Assembly (NCBI RefSeq): GCF_026540895.1
Contig: NZ_JALNUR010000005.1
Span: forward strand, 1 to 64,000
Direction: 5' to 3'
Length of the DNA stretch: 64,000 bases
Source: Sphingomonas sp. GM_Shp_1
Lineage (GTDB): Bacteria > Pseudomonadota > Alphaproteobacteria > Sphingomonadales > Sphingomonadaceae
Part shown: positions 38,582-48,166 of the stretch, one piece after another
Layout of the letters: each line of letters begins with the position of its first letter
How positions within the stretch are numbered: position 1 is the first letter of the stretch
The notes under the pieces: model-generated
Databases searched by the model: none
What the model saw: only the letters and a program-made list of their open reading frames with translations
What the model was told of the DNA's origin: nothing
Translations under genes and position numbers: made by a program

Positions 38582-40513
38582 TCAGGGTGCTGCTCCGACC
38601 GCATTGTTCGACCGGTCGTGATCGGGCAGCGTGTGGTCGGGGTCGAGTTCGGCCTTCACCACCTTCCCGGCGGGCACCGGCACTGCGGTCGATGCCTGGC
38701 GTATCCAGGTTTCGGCGGGCAGGCGCACGTCGTGTGTGCTGCCGTCGGCATAGCGGACCCGCAGCGTCGCGGGCATCACCAGCCTGTCGCGGGACGCCAC
38801 GCGGATCAGCGGCGTGCCGTCCTTGGCGGCTTCGATCCCCGTCACCGCCAGATCGAGCTGCCAGTTATGCGCGTACCAGCCGCGCCACCAATAGGACAGG
38901 TCCTCGCCCGCCTCGCTCTCCATGGCCCGGAAGAAGTCGGCCGGTTGCGGATGGCGATAGGCCCAGGCGGCGATGAAGCGGCGGAAGGCGGGGTCGAAGC
39001 GCTCCGGCCCCAAAATCTGCTCGCGCAACAACACCAGGCCGAGCGCCGACTTGAAATAGGTGACGGGATGCCGCCACTTTTCGAGGACCGTGTCCGCGCG
39101 CGACAGGATCGGCGGCGCATCCTTGTCGGCCAACACGGGCAGGATCTCGTCGACCGGATTGCCGCCGCCCTCGGCATATTCGCTGTCGCGTTTGGGTGCA
39201 TATTCGCCGCGGTTGAACTCGTCGGACTGATAGACGTCGATGAAGGTGTTGAAGCCCTCGTCCATCCAGGCATGGCGTCGTTCGTCGAAGCCGACGATCA
39301 TCGGGAACCAGTTGTGTCCGATCTCATGCGCGGTGACCCAGAACAATTCCTTGCCCGCATCCTCGGGCGCGTCGAACACGATGCCGGGATATTCCATGCC
39401 GCTGGTCGGTCCCGCGACATTGATCGCGGCGGGCCAGGGATAGGGGAACCAGCGCGCCGAGAAGCGCTCGACGGTGTCCTTCACATATTCGGTCGAGCGG
39501 CCCCAGCGTGCGGTCCCCGCGCTTTCGGCCGGATAATAGGACATGGCGAGCGACGTGCCGCCGTTCGGCAGCCGGATACGCGCCGCATCCCATGCGAAGG
39601 CGGACGATGCGGCGAAGGCGACGTCGCGGCTATTCCGCATCCGGTAATGCCAGGTCAGCGTGCCGCCGCGCGTCGGGCGAGAGGTCGGATCGGTGATCTC
39701 CGCAACGCTGCGGATGGGCACGGTGACGTCGCTGCCGCGCGCCTTGTCCAGGCGCGCGACCTGCGTCGGGGTCAGGACGTCGCGCGGGTTCATCAACTCG
39801 CCCGACCCGGCCATCAGCATCGACGCGGGCAACGTCACCCAATAGTCGAAATCGCCATATTCGAGGTAGAATTCCTGCGCGAGATACGGGGCCGTGTCCC
39901 AGCCGCGGATATCGTCATATACCGCCATGCGCGGATACCATTGCGCGACGTCATAGATGTCGCCGCCCGGCGACGGCCCCCAGGAGGTGCGACCGCCCCA
40001 GCCTTCCGGAATGGTGTAGTGATAGCGGATCGTCACCACCGCCTTGCCATGCGAGGCGAGCGGGGTGGGCAGGCGGAGTTGCGCGCGCGTATCGCTGACC
40101 AAGGGCGTCACGCTCGTCGCCGGACCGCCGGCCACCGCGACGCTGACCGCCTCCATCACCATGCCATCGCTATGGCCCGCCGGGGCGCCCCCGCGCGCCA
40201 GGCCGCCGCGCGAGCCCGGCTTGTAGAGATTCTGGTCGATCTGCAGCCACAGCACGTCGAGCGTGTCGGGGCTGTTGTTGGTGTAGCTGATCGTTGCCGT
40301 GCCCGCGATCGTCCGGGTCGCGGGGTCGAGCGTCACGCGCAACTGGTAATCGGCACGATTCTGCCAGTAATCGGGGCCGGGCAGGCCGTTCGCGCTGCGA
40401 TAGCGGTTGACCGGCTGAGGCATGTCGAAGGGCGCGAAGGTCTCGCGCGGTTGATAGTCCTGTGCGCTTGCGGTGGCGGCGACCAGTGCGAGGAGGGGGA
40501 GGGCGCGCTTCAA
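38582..40513 (-). CDS. M1-family zinc metallopeptidase, exported
   Basis: A 643-residue aminopeptidase-type enzyme. A signal peptide spans about residues 1-18. The zinc site is HEIGHNW with a downstream Glu in WMDEGFNTF, the complete HExxH-18-E pattern. It lacks a recognisable GAMEN motif; a SGMEYPGIVF segment takes that place, as in many bacterial M1 relatives. The start is TTG at 40513, overlapping the phosphatase stop by four bases (TTGA). No ATG gives a better signal peptide. A role in peptide scavenging is likely. Confidence 0.85.
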   Translation of the reverse strand: MKRALPLLALVAATASAQDYQPRETFAPFDMPQPVNRYRSANGLPGPDYWQNRADYQLRVTLDPATRTIAGTATISYTNNSPDTLDVLWLQIDQNLYKPGSRGGLARGGAPAGHSDGMVMEAVSVAVAGGPATSVTPLVSDTRAQLRLPTPLASHGKAVVTIRYHYTIPEGWGGRTSWGPSPGGDIYDVAQWYPRMAVYDDIRGWDTAPYLAQEFYLEYGDFDYWVTLPASMLMAGSGELMNPRDVLTPTQVARLDKARGSDVTVPIRSVAEITDPTSRPTRGGTLTWHYRMRNSRDVAFAASSAFAWDAARIRLPNGGTSLAMSYYPAESAGTARWGRSTEYVKDTVERFSARWFPYPWPAAINVAGPTSGMEYPGIVFDAPEDAGKELFWVTAHEIGHNWFPMIVGFDERRHAWMDEGFNTFIDVYQSDEFNRGEYAPKRDSEYAEGGGNPVDEILPVLADKDAPPILSRADTVLEKWRHPVTYFKSALGLVLLREQILGPERFDPAFRRFIAAWAYRHPQPADFFRAMESEAGEDLSYWWRGWYAHNWQLDLAVTGIEAAKDGTPLIRVASRDRLVMPATLRVRYADGSTHDVRLPAETWIRQASTAVPVPAGKVVKAELDPDHTLPDHDRSNNAVGAAP

Positions 40514-41352
40514 CGGTCGAGCCTCGGCATGACGCGCTGGGCGACCAGTGCTTCCTCGGCGGCGCAACCCTCCGGCCTGGGTGTGGCCGGGTCGGCGCGC
40601 AGCCGGGCGATTTCGTCGCGGGCGGCGGCCAGATCCTGCTGGAAGGCGGGCTTGGTCCGCACCAGCGCCATCGTCGCGCTGGCCGAGAGCATCCCGCCCT
40701 CCACCGCGCTTTCGTTATGTGCGCCGCAGACGAAGCGGCTGTCGCCATAGGCGCGGCCCCGGCGCAGGATCGGCCCGGCGCGGTCGGGTGCCAGTTCGGT
40801 GAGGATCAGCGCCCAGGTCCAGCCCCAGGTGGTATGGCCTGAGGGATAGTCGAAGCTGTCGGCAAGCTGCGCGACCGGCTGGCACACCGGCCCCTTGTCC
40901 TGGTGAAAGGGGCGCGCGCGGCGATAGACATTCTTGGCGATATTGGTCTGCGCGGCGGTATCGGCACCGGCGCGCGAGATCAGGCGGAGCGTCAGGGGTG
41001 CATTTTCCGGCGTCAGCGCGACGCCGACGGCGCAACTGAAATCGCGCATCAGCGCCGGCCGCGAGGTATCGACGTCGTTCGTCGCCAATTGCCAGCGTGG
41101 CGTATTCACGAGCTTGCGGGTCGCGCGGAAGATCTTGCGGTCGGTTTCATAGCGCGGATCGCCCTTGCGCGGCGCGGGCTCGATCACCTGCGTCACGTCG
41201 AACTCGCCGGGGGTCAGATAGCCCAGATAGTCCTTCTTCGCGGCAACGCCGCCTGCACCGAATGCGATAAGCAGGCCGCTCACGACGATCGCCGCATGGC
41301 GCAACGGGCGACGGGTAACGGGCAAGGCATGGACGTTCATGGACCGGGGCAT
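40510..41352 (-). CDS. Class A acid phosphatase-like PAP2 protein
   Basis: A 280-residue exported phosphatase. An N-terminal hydrophobic segment lies near 18-38. The three PAP2 motifs are visible: K140 to RP147-148, PSGH at 170-173, and SR205-206 with H212. In the third motif the expected Asp four residues after the His is Ala216 ([12 protein letters not shown]). This residue normally assists the nucleophilic His, so activity may be altered. Alternatively this may be a variant seen in some alphaproteobacterial members. It is translationally coupled to the M1 peptidase gene. Confidence 0.8.
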   Translation of the reverse strand: MPRSMNVHALPVTRRPLRHAAIVVSGLLIAFGAGGVAAKKDYLGYLTPGEFDVTQVIEPAPRKGDPRYETDRKIFRATRKLVNTPRWQLATNDVDTSRPALMRDFSCAVGVALTPENAPLTLRLISRAGADTAAQTNIAKNVYRRARPFHQDKGPVCQPVAQLADSFDYPSGHTTWGWTWALILTELAPDRAGPILRRGRAYGDSRFVCGAHNESAVEGGMLSASATMALVRTKPAFQQDLAAARDEIARLRADPATPRPEGCAAEEALVAQRVMPRLDR

Positions 41353-41495
41353 GGAACCGCTCTCGTCAGTGGGAATCGCACGTTACTCTGTATCATTCCG
41401 CGGACAGCGACAACCGGGCAGGACGTTTTTCGCGAAGGCGAACGGCGCGTCCCGCCCTGTGCATTGATCGCCATATTCCGCATCGTGACATCAGC

Positions 41496-41513
41496 AATGT
41501 TATGGTATATCGT
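41496..41513 (+). promoter_or_regulatory. Zur-like box upstream of the CobW-family gene
   Basis: AATGTTATGGTATATCGT matches the left arm of the enterobacterial Zur consensus (AATGTTATAnTATAACATT) exactly over eight bases, then TATA and two of the remaining bases. It ends about 31 bp before the start codon. CobW/COG0523 proteins are often under zinc control, so zinc-repressed expression is plausible. The 192-bp gap also serves the divergent phosphatase gene. Confidence 0.45.
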
Positions 41514-41544
41514 CACTGAAAAGCGGCAAACAGGAGTTTGGTCG

Positions 41545-42777
41545 ATGCCCCATGTCATGCATGACGCTCGCCTGCCGGTAACGGTGCTGTCGGGTTTTCT
41601 TGGCGCGGGAAAGACGACGCTGCTCAATCATATCCTCGCCAATCGCGAGGGGCGGCGGGTGGCGGTGATCGTCAACGACATGTCGGAGGTGAACATCGAC
41701 GCCGACCTGGTGCGCGGCGGCGAGGCGGCGCTCTCGCGGTCCGAGGAGGCCTTGGTCGAGATGACCAATGGCTGCATCTGCTGCACGCTGCGCGACGACC
41801 TGCTGGCGGAGGTGCGTGCGCTCGCCGAGGCGGGGCGGTTCGATTATCTGGTGATCGAATCCACCGGGATTTCCGAGCCTTTGCCGGTGGCGACGACCTT
41901 CTCCTTCCGCGACGAAGCGGGCGCATCGCTGGGCGATGTCGCGCGGCTCGATACGATGGTGACGGTGGTCGATGCGGTGAACCTGCTCGCCGATTACTCC
42001 AGCCAGGATTTCCTCGCCGATCGTGGCGAGACGATGGGTGAGGACGATACGCGCAGCCTGGTCGGCCTGCTGGTCGAGCAGATCGAGTTCGCCGATGTGG
42101 TGATCGTCAACAAGGCATCGTCGGTATCGGCGGAGCAATTGGCGGTGGTGAAGAAGCTCGTCGCCAGCCTCAACGCCGATGCGGTGATCGTGCCCGCCGA
42201 TCATGGCCGCGTCGATCTGGACCTCGTGCTCGCCACCGGGCTGTTCGACGAGGAGAAGGCCGCGCGTCATCCGCTCTGGGCCAAGGAGCTGTACGGCTAT
42301 GCCCATCACCAGCCCGAGACCGAGGAATATGGCATCGAAAGCTTCGTCTATCGCGCCCGCCAGCCCTTCGATCCGGCGAAATTCCATGCCTTCCTGACCG
42401 ATGGCCGCCTGGATCATGTCGTGCGCGCCAAGGGGCATTTCTGGTTGGCGACGCGCCCCGACTGGGTGGGCGAGCTGGCGGTGGCGGGCAGCCAGACCGA
42501 GACGGCGCGCATGGGGCGTTGGTGGGCATCGATCCCGAAGAACCAGTGGCCCGATGACGGCCGGTTCGAGGAATTCGTCGCCAGACACTGGGACATGATC
42601 TGGGGCGACCGGCGGCAGGAGCTGGTCTTCATCGGCATCGGGATGGACGAGGCCCGCATCCGCGCGAGGCTGGACGCCTGCCTCGTCCCCGCCGCCGCCT
42701 TCACACCCGCTTTATGGACGACGTTGCGCGATCCATTCCCCGTCTGGGGCGAGCGTCAGTTGGAAGCGGCCGAATGA
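41545..42777 (+). CDS. CobW/COG0523-family GTPase, putative zinc chaperone
   Basis: A 410-residue G3E-family GTPase. Walker A is [11 protein letters not shown] near residue 15. The metal-binding CxCC motif is in [11 protein letters not shown] near 75. Walker B and specificity segments are [10 protein letters not shown] and VIVNKAS, and the C-terminal CobW domain follows from about 265. Family members deliver or allocate zinc under limitation, such as ZigA and YeiR types. AGGAG precedes the start at 41545; the longer in-frame extension lies over the phosphatase gene. A Zur-like box supports zinc control. Confidence 0.85.
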   Translation: MPHVMHDARLPVTVLSGFLGAGKTTLLNHILANREGRRVAVIVNDMSEVNIDADLVRGGEAALSRSEEALVEMTNGCICCTLRDDLLAEVRALAEAGRFDYLVIESTGISEPLPVATTFSFRDEAGASLGDVARLDTMVTVVDAVNLLADYSSQDFLADRGETMGEDDTRSLVGLLVEQIEFADVVIVNKASSVSAEQLAVVKKLVASLNADAVIVPADHGRVDLDLVLATGLFDEEKAARHPLWAKELYGYAHHQPETEEYGIESFVYRARQPFDPAKFHAFLTDGRLDHVVRAKGHFWLATRPDWVGELAVAGSQTETARMGRWWASIPKNQWPDDGRFEEFVARHWDMIWGDRRQELVFIGIGMDEARIRARLDACLVPAAAFTPALWTTLRDPFPVWGERQLEAAE

Positions 42778-42781
42778 CAAA

Positions 42782-42812
42782 TGTCGCCGTCGCGGACCGT
42801 GCGACGGCGACA
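42782..42812. terminator. Strong bidirectional hairpin between convergent genes
   Basis: TGTCGCCGTCGC and GCGACGGCGACA form a perfect 12-bp stem with a 7-nt loop in the 52-bp gap between the CobW-family and histidine kinase genes. No clear T-run follows. It is the best candidate for a shared terminator in the window. Confidence 0.65.
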
Positions 42813-42829
42813 CCTCCATCTTCGCGGTA

Positions 42830-45166
42830 TCACTTCAGGACGTCCGACAGCGCTTCGGCCAGTTCGCTGCTCCGGAACGGCTTGGTGATGCGCGGCACGG
42901 CAGGGTCGATGCCCTCCGCCTCGGCATAACCCGACACGATCAGTGCCGGCAGTCCCGGGCGGATATCCTTGAGTGCGGCGACCAATTGCGCCCCGGTCAT
43001 CCCCGCCATGAGGTGATCGGTCACGAGGAGGTTCGGGGCCAGTCCCTCCCGCATCATCCGGAGCGCGGTTTCCCCCGACCCCGCCTCGACCACGTCATAG
43101 CCGAAGTCGGAGAGCATGTGCGCGGTGCTCATGCGCACAAGGTCCTCGTCGTCGACCAACAGCACCACTCCCCGCGCGTCGCGGCGCTCGATGGCCTGGG
43201 CCGGTCGCTGCTCCGTCTCCGGAAGGTCGTGGCCGACGCGCAGCCACAGCGCGACCGCGGTGCCCTTGCCGACCTCGCTGTCGATCGTCAGCGCGCCGCC
43301 CAATTGCGCCGCCAGCCCGTGCACCATCGACAGGCCCAGCCCGGTCCCCTTGCCGATCCCCTTGGTCGAGAAGAAGGGCTCGACCGCTCGGGCGCGTGTC
43401 TCTTCGTCCATCCCGGTCCCGGTGTCTTGCACGCCGATCCGGATATAATGGCCGCGCGCCAGGCCGGGGCGCGGCTCGCGAACCGATTCGTGCGTCACCC
43501 CGATCGTTAGCGTACCGCCGTCGGGCATCGCGTCCCGCGCATTCACCGCCAGATTGAGCAGCGCCATCTCGAGCTGGTTGGCATCCGCCTTGGCCAGCGG
43601 CAGATCGGGGGCGGCCTCCAGCTTCAACGCGATCGTCGGTCCCAGCGTCGACCCGATCAGGTCGAGCATTCCCTGCACAAGCTGCGGCACGTCGACCGAG
43701 ATCGGCTGAAGCGGCTGACGGCGGGCGAACGCAAGCAGGCGCTGGACCAGCGTCCGGGCGCGCTCGGCCGACTGTAGAGCGCCGTCGATCAACCGTTGTT
43801 CGCGTTCGGAGCCCAGTCCCTTGCGATGCAGCAGGTCGAGCGATCCGACGATCGGGGTCAGGAGATTGTTGAAGTCATGCGCGACGCCGCCGGTCAGGCT
43901 GCCCATCGCCTCCATTTTCTGGCTCTGTCGCAAGGCCTCCTGCGCGGCGTGGAGCTGGGACTCGCGGGCCTTGGCACGGCTCAGGTCGCGTCCGACCGCG
44001 ATGAAATTGGCGCCATCGGGTTCCGGGGCGACCGTCCATTCGATCCATTTCCAGTCGCCATCGCGGGTGGCGATCCTGTTTTCGAACCGCGTCGGCTGCC
44101 CCGTGCGCGCCATCGTCTCGATCGCGGTGAGGGTGGGCGGTTCGTCGTCGGGGTGCATGAACGTGGCATAGCCGCGCGACAGCAGTTCCTCGGTGCTCCA
44201 GCCCAGTACCCAGTTCCACGCCGGGCTGACCGCGGACATCATCCCGCTATAATCGGCGCGGGCCAGCATATCCTGCGACAGATTCCACAGCCGGTCGCGC
44301 TCCGCCGAACGGGCGGCGACCTGCGCCTCCAGCGTTTCGTTCATCTCCTGAAGGCGGAGTTCCGCGTTACGACGCGCGGTAATGTCGTTGAACAGCACCG
44401 CGACGCGGTGGCTGGCCGGATCGCCGACGCGAAAGGCGTGGACATCCCACCACCGGGCCAGCGTGGCGGAGCCCTCCTCGATGCGGCCGGGGACACCCGT
44501 CGTCGCGATCTTGCCGTAGAAATCGAACCAGTGCTGTTCATGCTCGGGCACGACCTCGCGCACCCGGCGACCGGCGGGCTGGAAACCGGCCTGTTGCTCG
44601 AAGGCCGGGTTCGCTTCGATGAAGCGATAGTCGACCGGTCGTCCCGCATCGTCGAAGATCATGTCGATGATGCAGAAACCGACCTCGATATTCTCGAACA
44701 GCGTCCGGTAGCGCGCCTCGCTGTCCTGCAACGCGACCAGCCGCGCGCGTGCGTCATATTGACGGCGTCGCGCCCGCACCGCCGAGCGCACGATGCTGAT
44801 CAGCGTCGTCGGATGGAAGGGGCGCTCCAGGAAAGTGACGTTGCCCAGCACTTCCAGATGCCGTGCGGCGGCGGGGTTGCGCTCCAGCCCGCCGCCACGG
44901 TTGGTCAGCAGGATGAACGGCAAGTCGGACCATTCCTCCTGACCCGCCAGCCATTCCGACAGCGCGGACAGGTCGCTGGTCGCGATCGCTTCCTCGGTCA
45001 CGATGACAAGGGCCGCGCCTCGGTCCAGCTCGGCGACCAGGTGAGTCAGGGAAGGGCAGACCGCGGTTTCGAGATGCGCCTCGGCCAACATCGCGCTCGC
45101 CAGGGCGGCGTCGCGACCGCGCGGAGCCAGGACGAGGGCACGTTCCGAAACGGTCGATCGCTTCAC
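42830..45166 (-). CDS. Hybrid histidine kinase with pseudo-receiver, PAS, kinase and receiver domains
   Basis: A 778-residue cytoplasmic hybrid kinase. Residues 8-130 have a receiver-like fold but no phospho-acceptor Asp (VIVTEEA at the site). Two PAS-type domains follow (about 145-265 and 295-395). The kinase has His430 in GGVAHDFNN, an N-box with LAVNARDAMPDGG, and GTGLGLSMV. A C-terminal receiver carries Asp717 in VTDHLMAGMTG. No membrane segment is seen. The start is GTG, overlapping the KaiC stop by four bases (GTGA). The pairing implies that KaiC feeds a signal into this kinase or receives one from it. Confidence 0.85.
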   Translation of the reverse strand: MKRSTVSERALVLAPRGRDAALASAMLAEAHLETAVCPSLTHLVAELDRGAALVIVTEEAIATSDLSALSEWLAGQEEWSDLPFILLTNRGGGLERNPAAARHLEVLGNVTFLERPFHPTTLISIVRSAVRARRRQYDARARLVALQDSEARYRTLFENIEVGFCIIDMIFDDAGRPVDYRFIEANPAFEQQAGFQPAGRRVREVVPEHEQHWFDFYGKIATTGVPGRIEEGSATLARWWDVHAFRVGDPASHRVAVLFNDITARRNAELRLQEMNETLEAQVAARSAERDRLWNLSQDMLARADYSGMMSAVSPAWNWVLGWSTEELLSRGYATFMHPDDEPPTLTAIETMARTGQPTRFENRIATRDGDWKWIEWTVAPEPDGANFIAVGRDLSRAKARESQLHAAQEALRQSQKMEAMGSLTGGVAHDFNNLLTPIVGSLDLLHRKGLGSEREQRLIDGALQSAERARTLVQRLLAFARRQPLQPISVDVPQLVQGMLDLIGSTLGPTIALKLEAAPDLPLAKADANQLEMALLNLAVNARDAMPDGGTLTIGVTHESVREPRPGLARGHYIRIGVQDTGTGMDEETRARAVEPFFSTKGIGKGTGLGLSMVHGLAAQLGGALTIDSEVGKGTAVALWLRVGHDLPETEQRPAQAIERRDARGVVLLVDDEDLVRMSTAHMLSDFGYDVVEAGSGETALRMMREGLAPNLLVTDHLMAGMTGAQLVAALKDIRPGLPALIVSGYAEAEGIDPAVPRITKPFRSSELAEALSDVLK

Positions 45167-46650
45167 GCCTCGTCACCGTCCAGAAGGTCGTTCACGCCGT
45201 GCAGGGTCGGCACGCCCCGCAGCACGCCCTGGAACTTGGTCAGCGGCTCGCCCAGCGTGATCCCGTTACCGCCGATCCGATATTCGCGGATCGTGTTCTC
45301 ATGGGGGCCGGTGCGCTTCTTCACGATCGAAATGGCGCGACGAACCCGGCCCAGCGCCTCGAAATAGCGCAGCAGGATGACCGTATCGGCCAGATAGGTC
45401 ACGTCGACCGGCGTCTTCATGTCGCCGACCAGCCCGTGCTGCGCGACGGTCAGGAAGGTCGTGGCGCCCTGGCGATTGAGATATTGCAGCAGTTCGTGGA
45501 GGTGCAGGATCAGCGCCTGCTCGCCCGGCATCGCCGCCTGATAGCCGTTGAGACTGTCGACCACGACCGTCTTGGCGCCATATTCCTCGACGCACCGGCG
45601 CACCCGGGCCGAAAATTCGCCCGGCGACAGTTCGGCGGCGTCCACCTGTTGCAGCAGCAGCTTGCCGTCGTCGATCATCGCCTGAAGATCGACGCCCAGA
45701 CCCAGTGCGCGCTGGATCAGCAGCCCGACTTCCTCGTCGAACACGAACATCGCGGCACTTTCGCCGCGCGCCACCGCCGTCTCGATGAAGGTCAGCGCGA
45801 TCGAGCTCTTGCCTGTTCCGGCCGGACCCAGCACCAAGACGCTCGACCCGCGCTCGATCCCGCCGCCGAGCAACTGGTTCAGCTCGGCGGACTGGGTGGT
45901 CAGCATGTCGCGGGGGAAGCTGATCCGGTGCTCGGACGACACCAGGCGCGGAAAGACATGGACGCCACCCGTCTCGATCGTCGTGTCGTGATAGCCGCCA
46001 CGGAACCGGCGGCCGCGATATTTGACGACGCGAAGCCGTCGCCGCTCCGCCCCATATTCGGGGGCGAGTTCCTCCAGCCGGATGACGCCGTGCGCCACCG
46101 AGTGCACCGTCTTGTCGTTGGTGTCGGTGGTCAGGTCGTCGAGCATCAGCACCGTCGCCTGGCTCTTCGCGAAATAATGCTTGAGCGCCAGGATCTGCCG
46201 CCGATAGCGGAGTGAACTCTGCGCGAGCAGGCGGATCTCGGACAGGCTGTCGACGACGACGCGGTCGGGCTTCACCCGCTCGAACGCCTCGAAGATGCGC
46301 TTGGTGGTTTCGCCCAGCTCCAGATCGGAGGAATAGAGCAGGCTCTGCTGCTGATCCTCGTCGAGCAGGTTTTCCGGCGGGATCAGTTCGTAGAGCTCGA
46401 CCCCGGCAAGGTCCCAGCCATGCGCGCGTGCGGAGGCGCGCAGTTCGTCCTCGGTTTCCGACAGCGTCACATACAGGCAACGTTCGCCCGCCGCCGCGCC
46501 GGTCATCAGGAACTGGAGTGCGATCGTCGTCTTGCCGGTGCCCGGGTTGCCTTCGAGGAGAAACGTCCGCGCCCGTTCCAGCCCGCCCCTGAGCACATCG
46601 TCCAGGCCTTTCGTGCCAATGGGGGCATCGTCTGTCGCGAAAGAAGGCAA
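45163..46650 (-). CDS. kaiC: KaiC-like double-domain ATPase
   Basis: A 495-residue RecA-fold protein with two KaiC domains. Walker A motifs are GNPGTGKT (34-41) and GPAGTGKS (275-282). Paired catalytic acids are at SETE (65, 67) and FDEE (306-307). In cyanobacterial KaiC the phosphosites are adjacent Ser-Thr just before TDTIILLQY; the equivalent here (VTYLADTVILLRY) has Thr-Tyr. No kaiA or kaiB is nearby. The start appears to be TTG at 46650 with GGGAG eight bases upstream. It is probably a stress or light signalling ATPase, not a full clock. Confidence 0.85.
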   Translation of the reverse strand: MPSFATDDAPIGTKGLDDVLRGGLERARTFLLEGNPGTGKTTIALQFLMTGAAAGERCLYVTLSETEDELRASARAHGWDLAGVELYELIPPENLLDEDQQQSLLYSSDLELGETTKRIFEAFERVKPDRVVVDSLSEIRLLAQSSLRYRRQILALKHYFAKSQATVLMLDDLTTDTNDKTVHSVAHGVIRLEELAPEYGAERRRLRVVKYRGRRFRGGYHDTTIETGGVHVFPRLVSSEHRISFPRDMLTTQSAELNQLLGGGIERGSSVLVLGPAGTGKSSIALTFIETAVARGESAAMFVFDEEVGLLIQRALGLGVDLQAMIDDGKLLLQQVDAAELSPGEFSARVRRCVEEYGAKTVVVDSLNGYQAAMPGEQALILHLHELLQYLNRQGATTFLTVAQHGLVGDMKTPVDVTYLADTVILLRYFEALGRVRRAISIVKKRTGPHENTIREYRIGGNGITLGEPLTKFQGVLRGVPTLHGVNDLLDGDEA

Positions 46651-46841
46651 CCCAATTCTCCCAAATCCCGTCGCCTTGTCGGCGCACGCAACGCCCGCGA
46701 CCTACGCCCGCGACGTCCGCTTGTCCTTATCAGCGATCTAGGTGGGAGACAGGTTCCAGCAAGGGGGCAACTCCGACGTCGGCCACGCCCATGCCGCTCG
46801 CGATGCGCTTGCCCCACGGGCCGACCGTTCGCGCTGCGCGA

Positions 46842-47852
46842 TCACGAGCCGAAGGAGCTCGCCCTGACCATCAGCTCATAGGGAAGTTCGATCGAGGATA
46901 TCGCGCCATCGGGACCATCGCTGCGTCCCGCCAGCAGGCTGACGGCGGCAGCCGCCATCTCGCTATTGGGTTGCCGGATCGTCGTCAGTTGCGGCCAGGC
47001 CATGCGTGCCAGTTGGGCGTCATCGAACCCCGCAATCGCCAATCTCTGCGGTACGGCGATCTGCGCCCGCATCGCGGCCACCAGCACGCCAAGGGCCATC
47101 TCATCGTTGCTCGCGAAGATCGCGCTCGGTGCGCGCGCGCCCTGGAGCAGCGCTTCGGCGGCGACGATGCCGGACCGGAAGGTGAAGTCCCCCTGGAACA
47201 CCCGCCGGTCGTCGAGCGCGATACCGGCGGCATTCATGGCATCCTGAAAGCCGAGCCAACGGCGATGGGCGGAGTGATGGGTCGGGTTGCCCTTGATGAA
47301 TGCGATGTCGCGGTGGCCGAGATGGATCAGATGCTCCGCCATGGTGCGCGCCGCCGCGCGGTCGTCGATCCTGACATGGGGTGTGCGGTCGACATCGGTA
47401 CCCGGCGCGATCCGGACCAACGGCACGCCGTGCCGCTCGAAAATGGCGATCAGTTCCTCGCTGTCGCAGATCGGCGGCGTCAGGATCGCGCCGCCCAGCT
47501 TCAATCCGACCAGGCTTTCCTCCAGCCGGGCCTGCCAATCCGGACGGTCGAGCGCCACGGTCTCGATGACGACATGGCGGCCCAGCGATCGCGCACGGTC
47601 GAGCGCGCCGAGCAGCACGTCATTGGCATAGCTGCACGCCGGGTCATCGAAGAACAGGCCGATCAGGAACGAGCGCGCGCTCGACAGGCTGCGGGCAAAG
47701 GCGTTCGGTTGGTAGTTCATCTCCGCCACGACACGCGCCACGGCCTCGCGCACCGCCGGCCGGACATGCGCTTCGCCGTTGATGACGCGGGAAACGGTCT
47801 TGGGGGAAACGCCGGCCTGTCGGGCCACGTCCTTGATGGTAAGCGCCTTCAT
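46842..47852 (-). CDS. LacI-family transcriptional regulator
   Basis: A 336-residue repressor with an N-terminal helix-turn-helix and hinge (TIKDVARQAGVSPKTVSRVI, residues 5-24, then NYQPNAFARSL) and a sugar-binding-protein-like core. The start at 47852 gives the standard LacI N-terminus; the longer frame is a promoter extension. It is divergent from a GH3 gene. Two LacI-type palindromes (48022 and 50464) lie before the GH3 gene and the TonB receptor gene, so control of both is likely. The inducer is probably a beta-glucoside or related sugar. The 189-bp gap to kaiC shows no other feature. Confidence 0.88.
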   Translation of the reverse strand: MKALTIKDVARQAGVSPKTVSRVINGEAHVRPAVREAVARVVAEMNYQPNAFARSLSSARSFLIGLFFDDPACSYANDVLLGALDRARSLGRHVVIETVALDRPDWQARLEESLVGLKLGGAILTPPICDSEELIAIFERHGVPLVRIAPGTDVDRTPHVRIDDRAAARTMAEHLIHLGHRDIAFIKGNPTHHSAHRRWLGFQDAMNAAGIALDDRRVFQGDFTFRSGIVAAEALLQGARAPSAIFASNDEMALGVLVAAMRAQIAVPQRLAIAGFDDAQLARMAWPQLTTIRQPNSEMAAAAVSLLAGRSDGPDGAISSIELPYELMVRASSFGS

Positions 47853-48021
47853 GGAAACATCCGGTCGAAAGACAAAATTGCGGCACGCCGGATCGGCCAA
47901 GCCGATGAGAGGTGCGGAACAACGGCAAAGCGTCCCACATGCCGTGATCTTATGCAATCGGGTGCAGGTGCCATTACGGGGCACTATCGACGGCCGAAAA
48001 CGACGTCGGCGGATTGACCGT

Positions 48022-48035
48022 TGACATCGTTGTCA
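48022..48035. promoter_or_regulatory. LacI-type operator before GH3
   Basis: TGACATCGTTGTCA is a 14-bp near-palindrome around a central CG, the pattern of LacI-family operators. It lies in the 314-bp divergent region between the lacI-type gene and the GH3 gene, 131 bp before the chosen GH3 start. It can serve both promoters. The rest of this gap holds no gene that could be supported. Confidence 0.7.
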
Positions 48036-48166
48036 GTCTTGCGGAGAACGGCGACCGAAAACGGGAAGACCGGGAGAGGATCATCATGCCGACGATGTGC
48101 GCCGCGCATCGCATCGTGTCCGATGCGCCTCGACCGGGTTTCCCAGACCCTGTTCGGAGCGCCACC

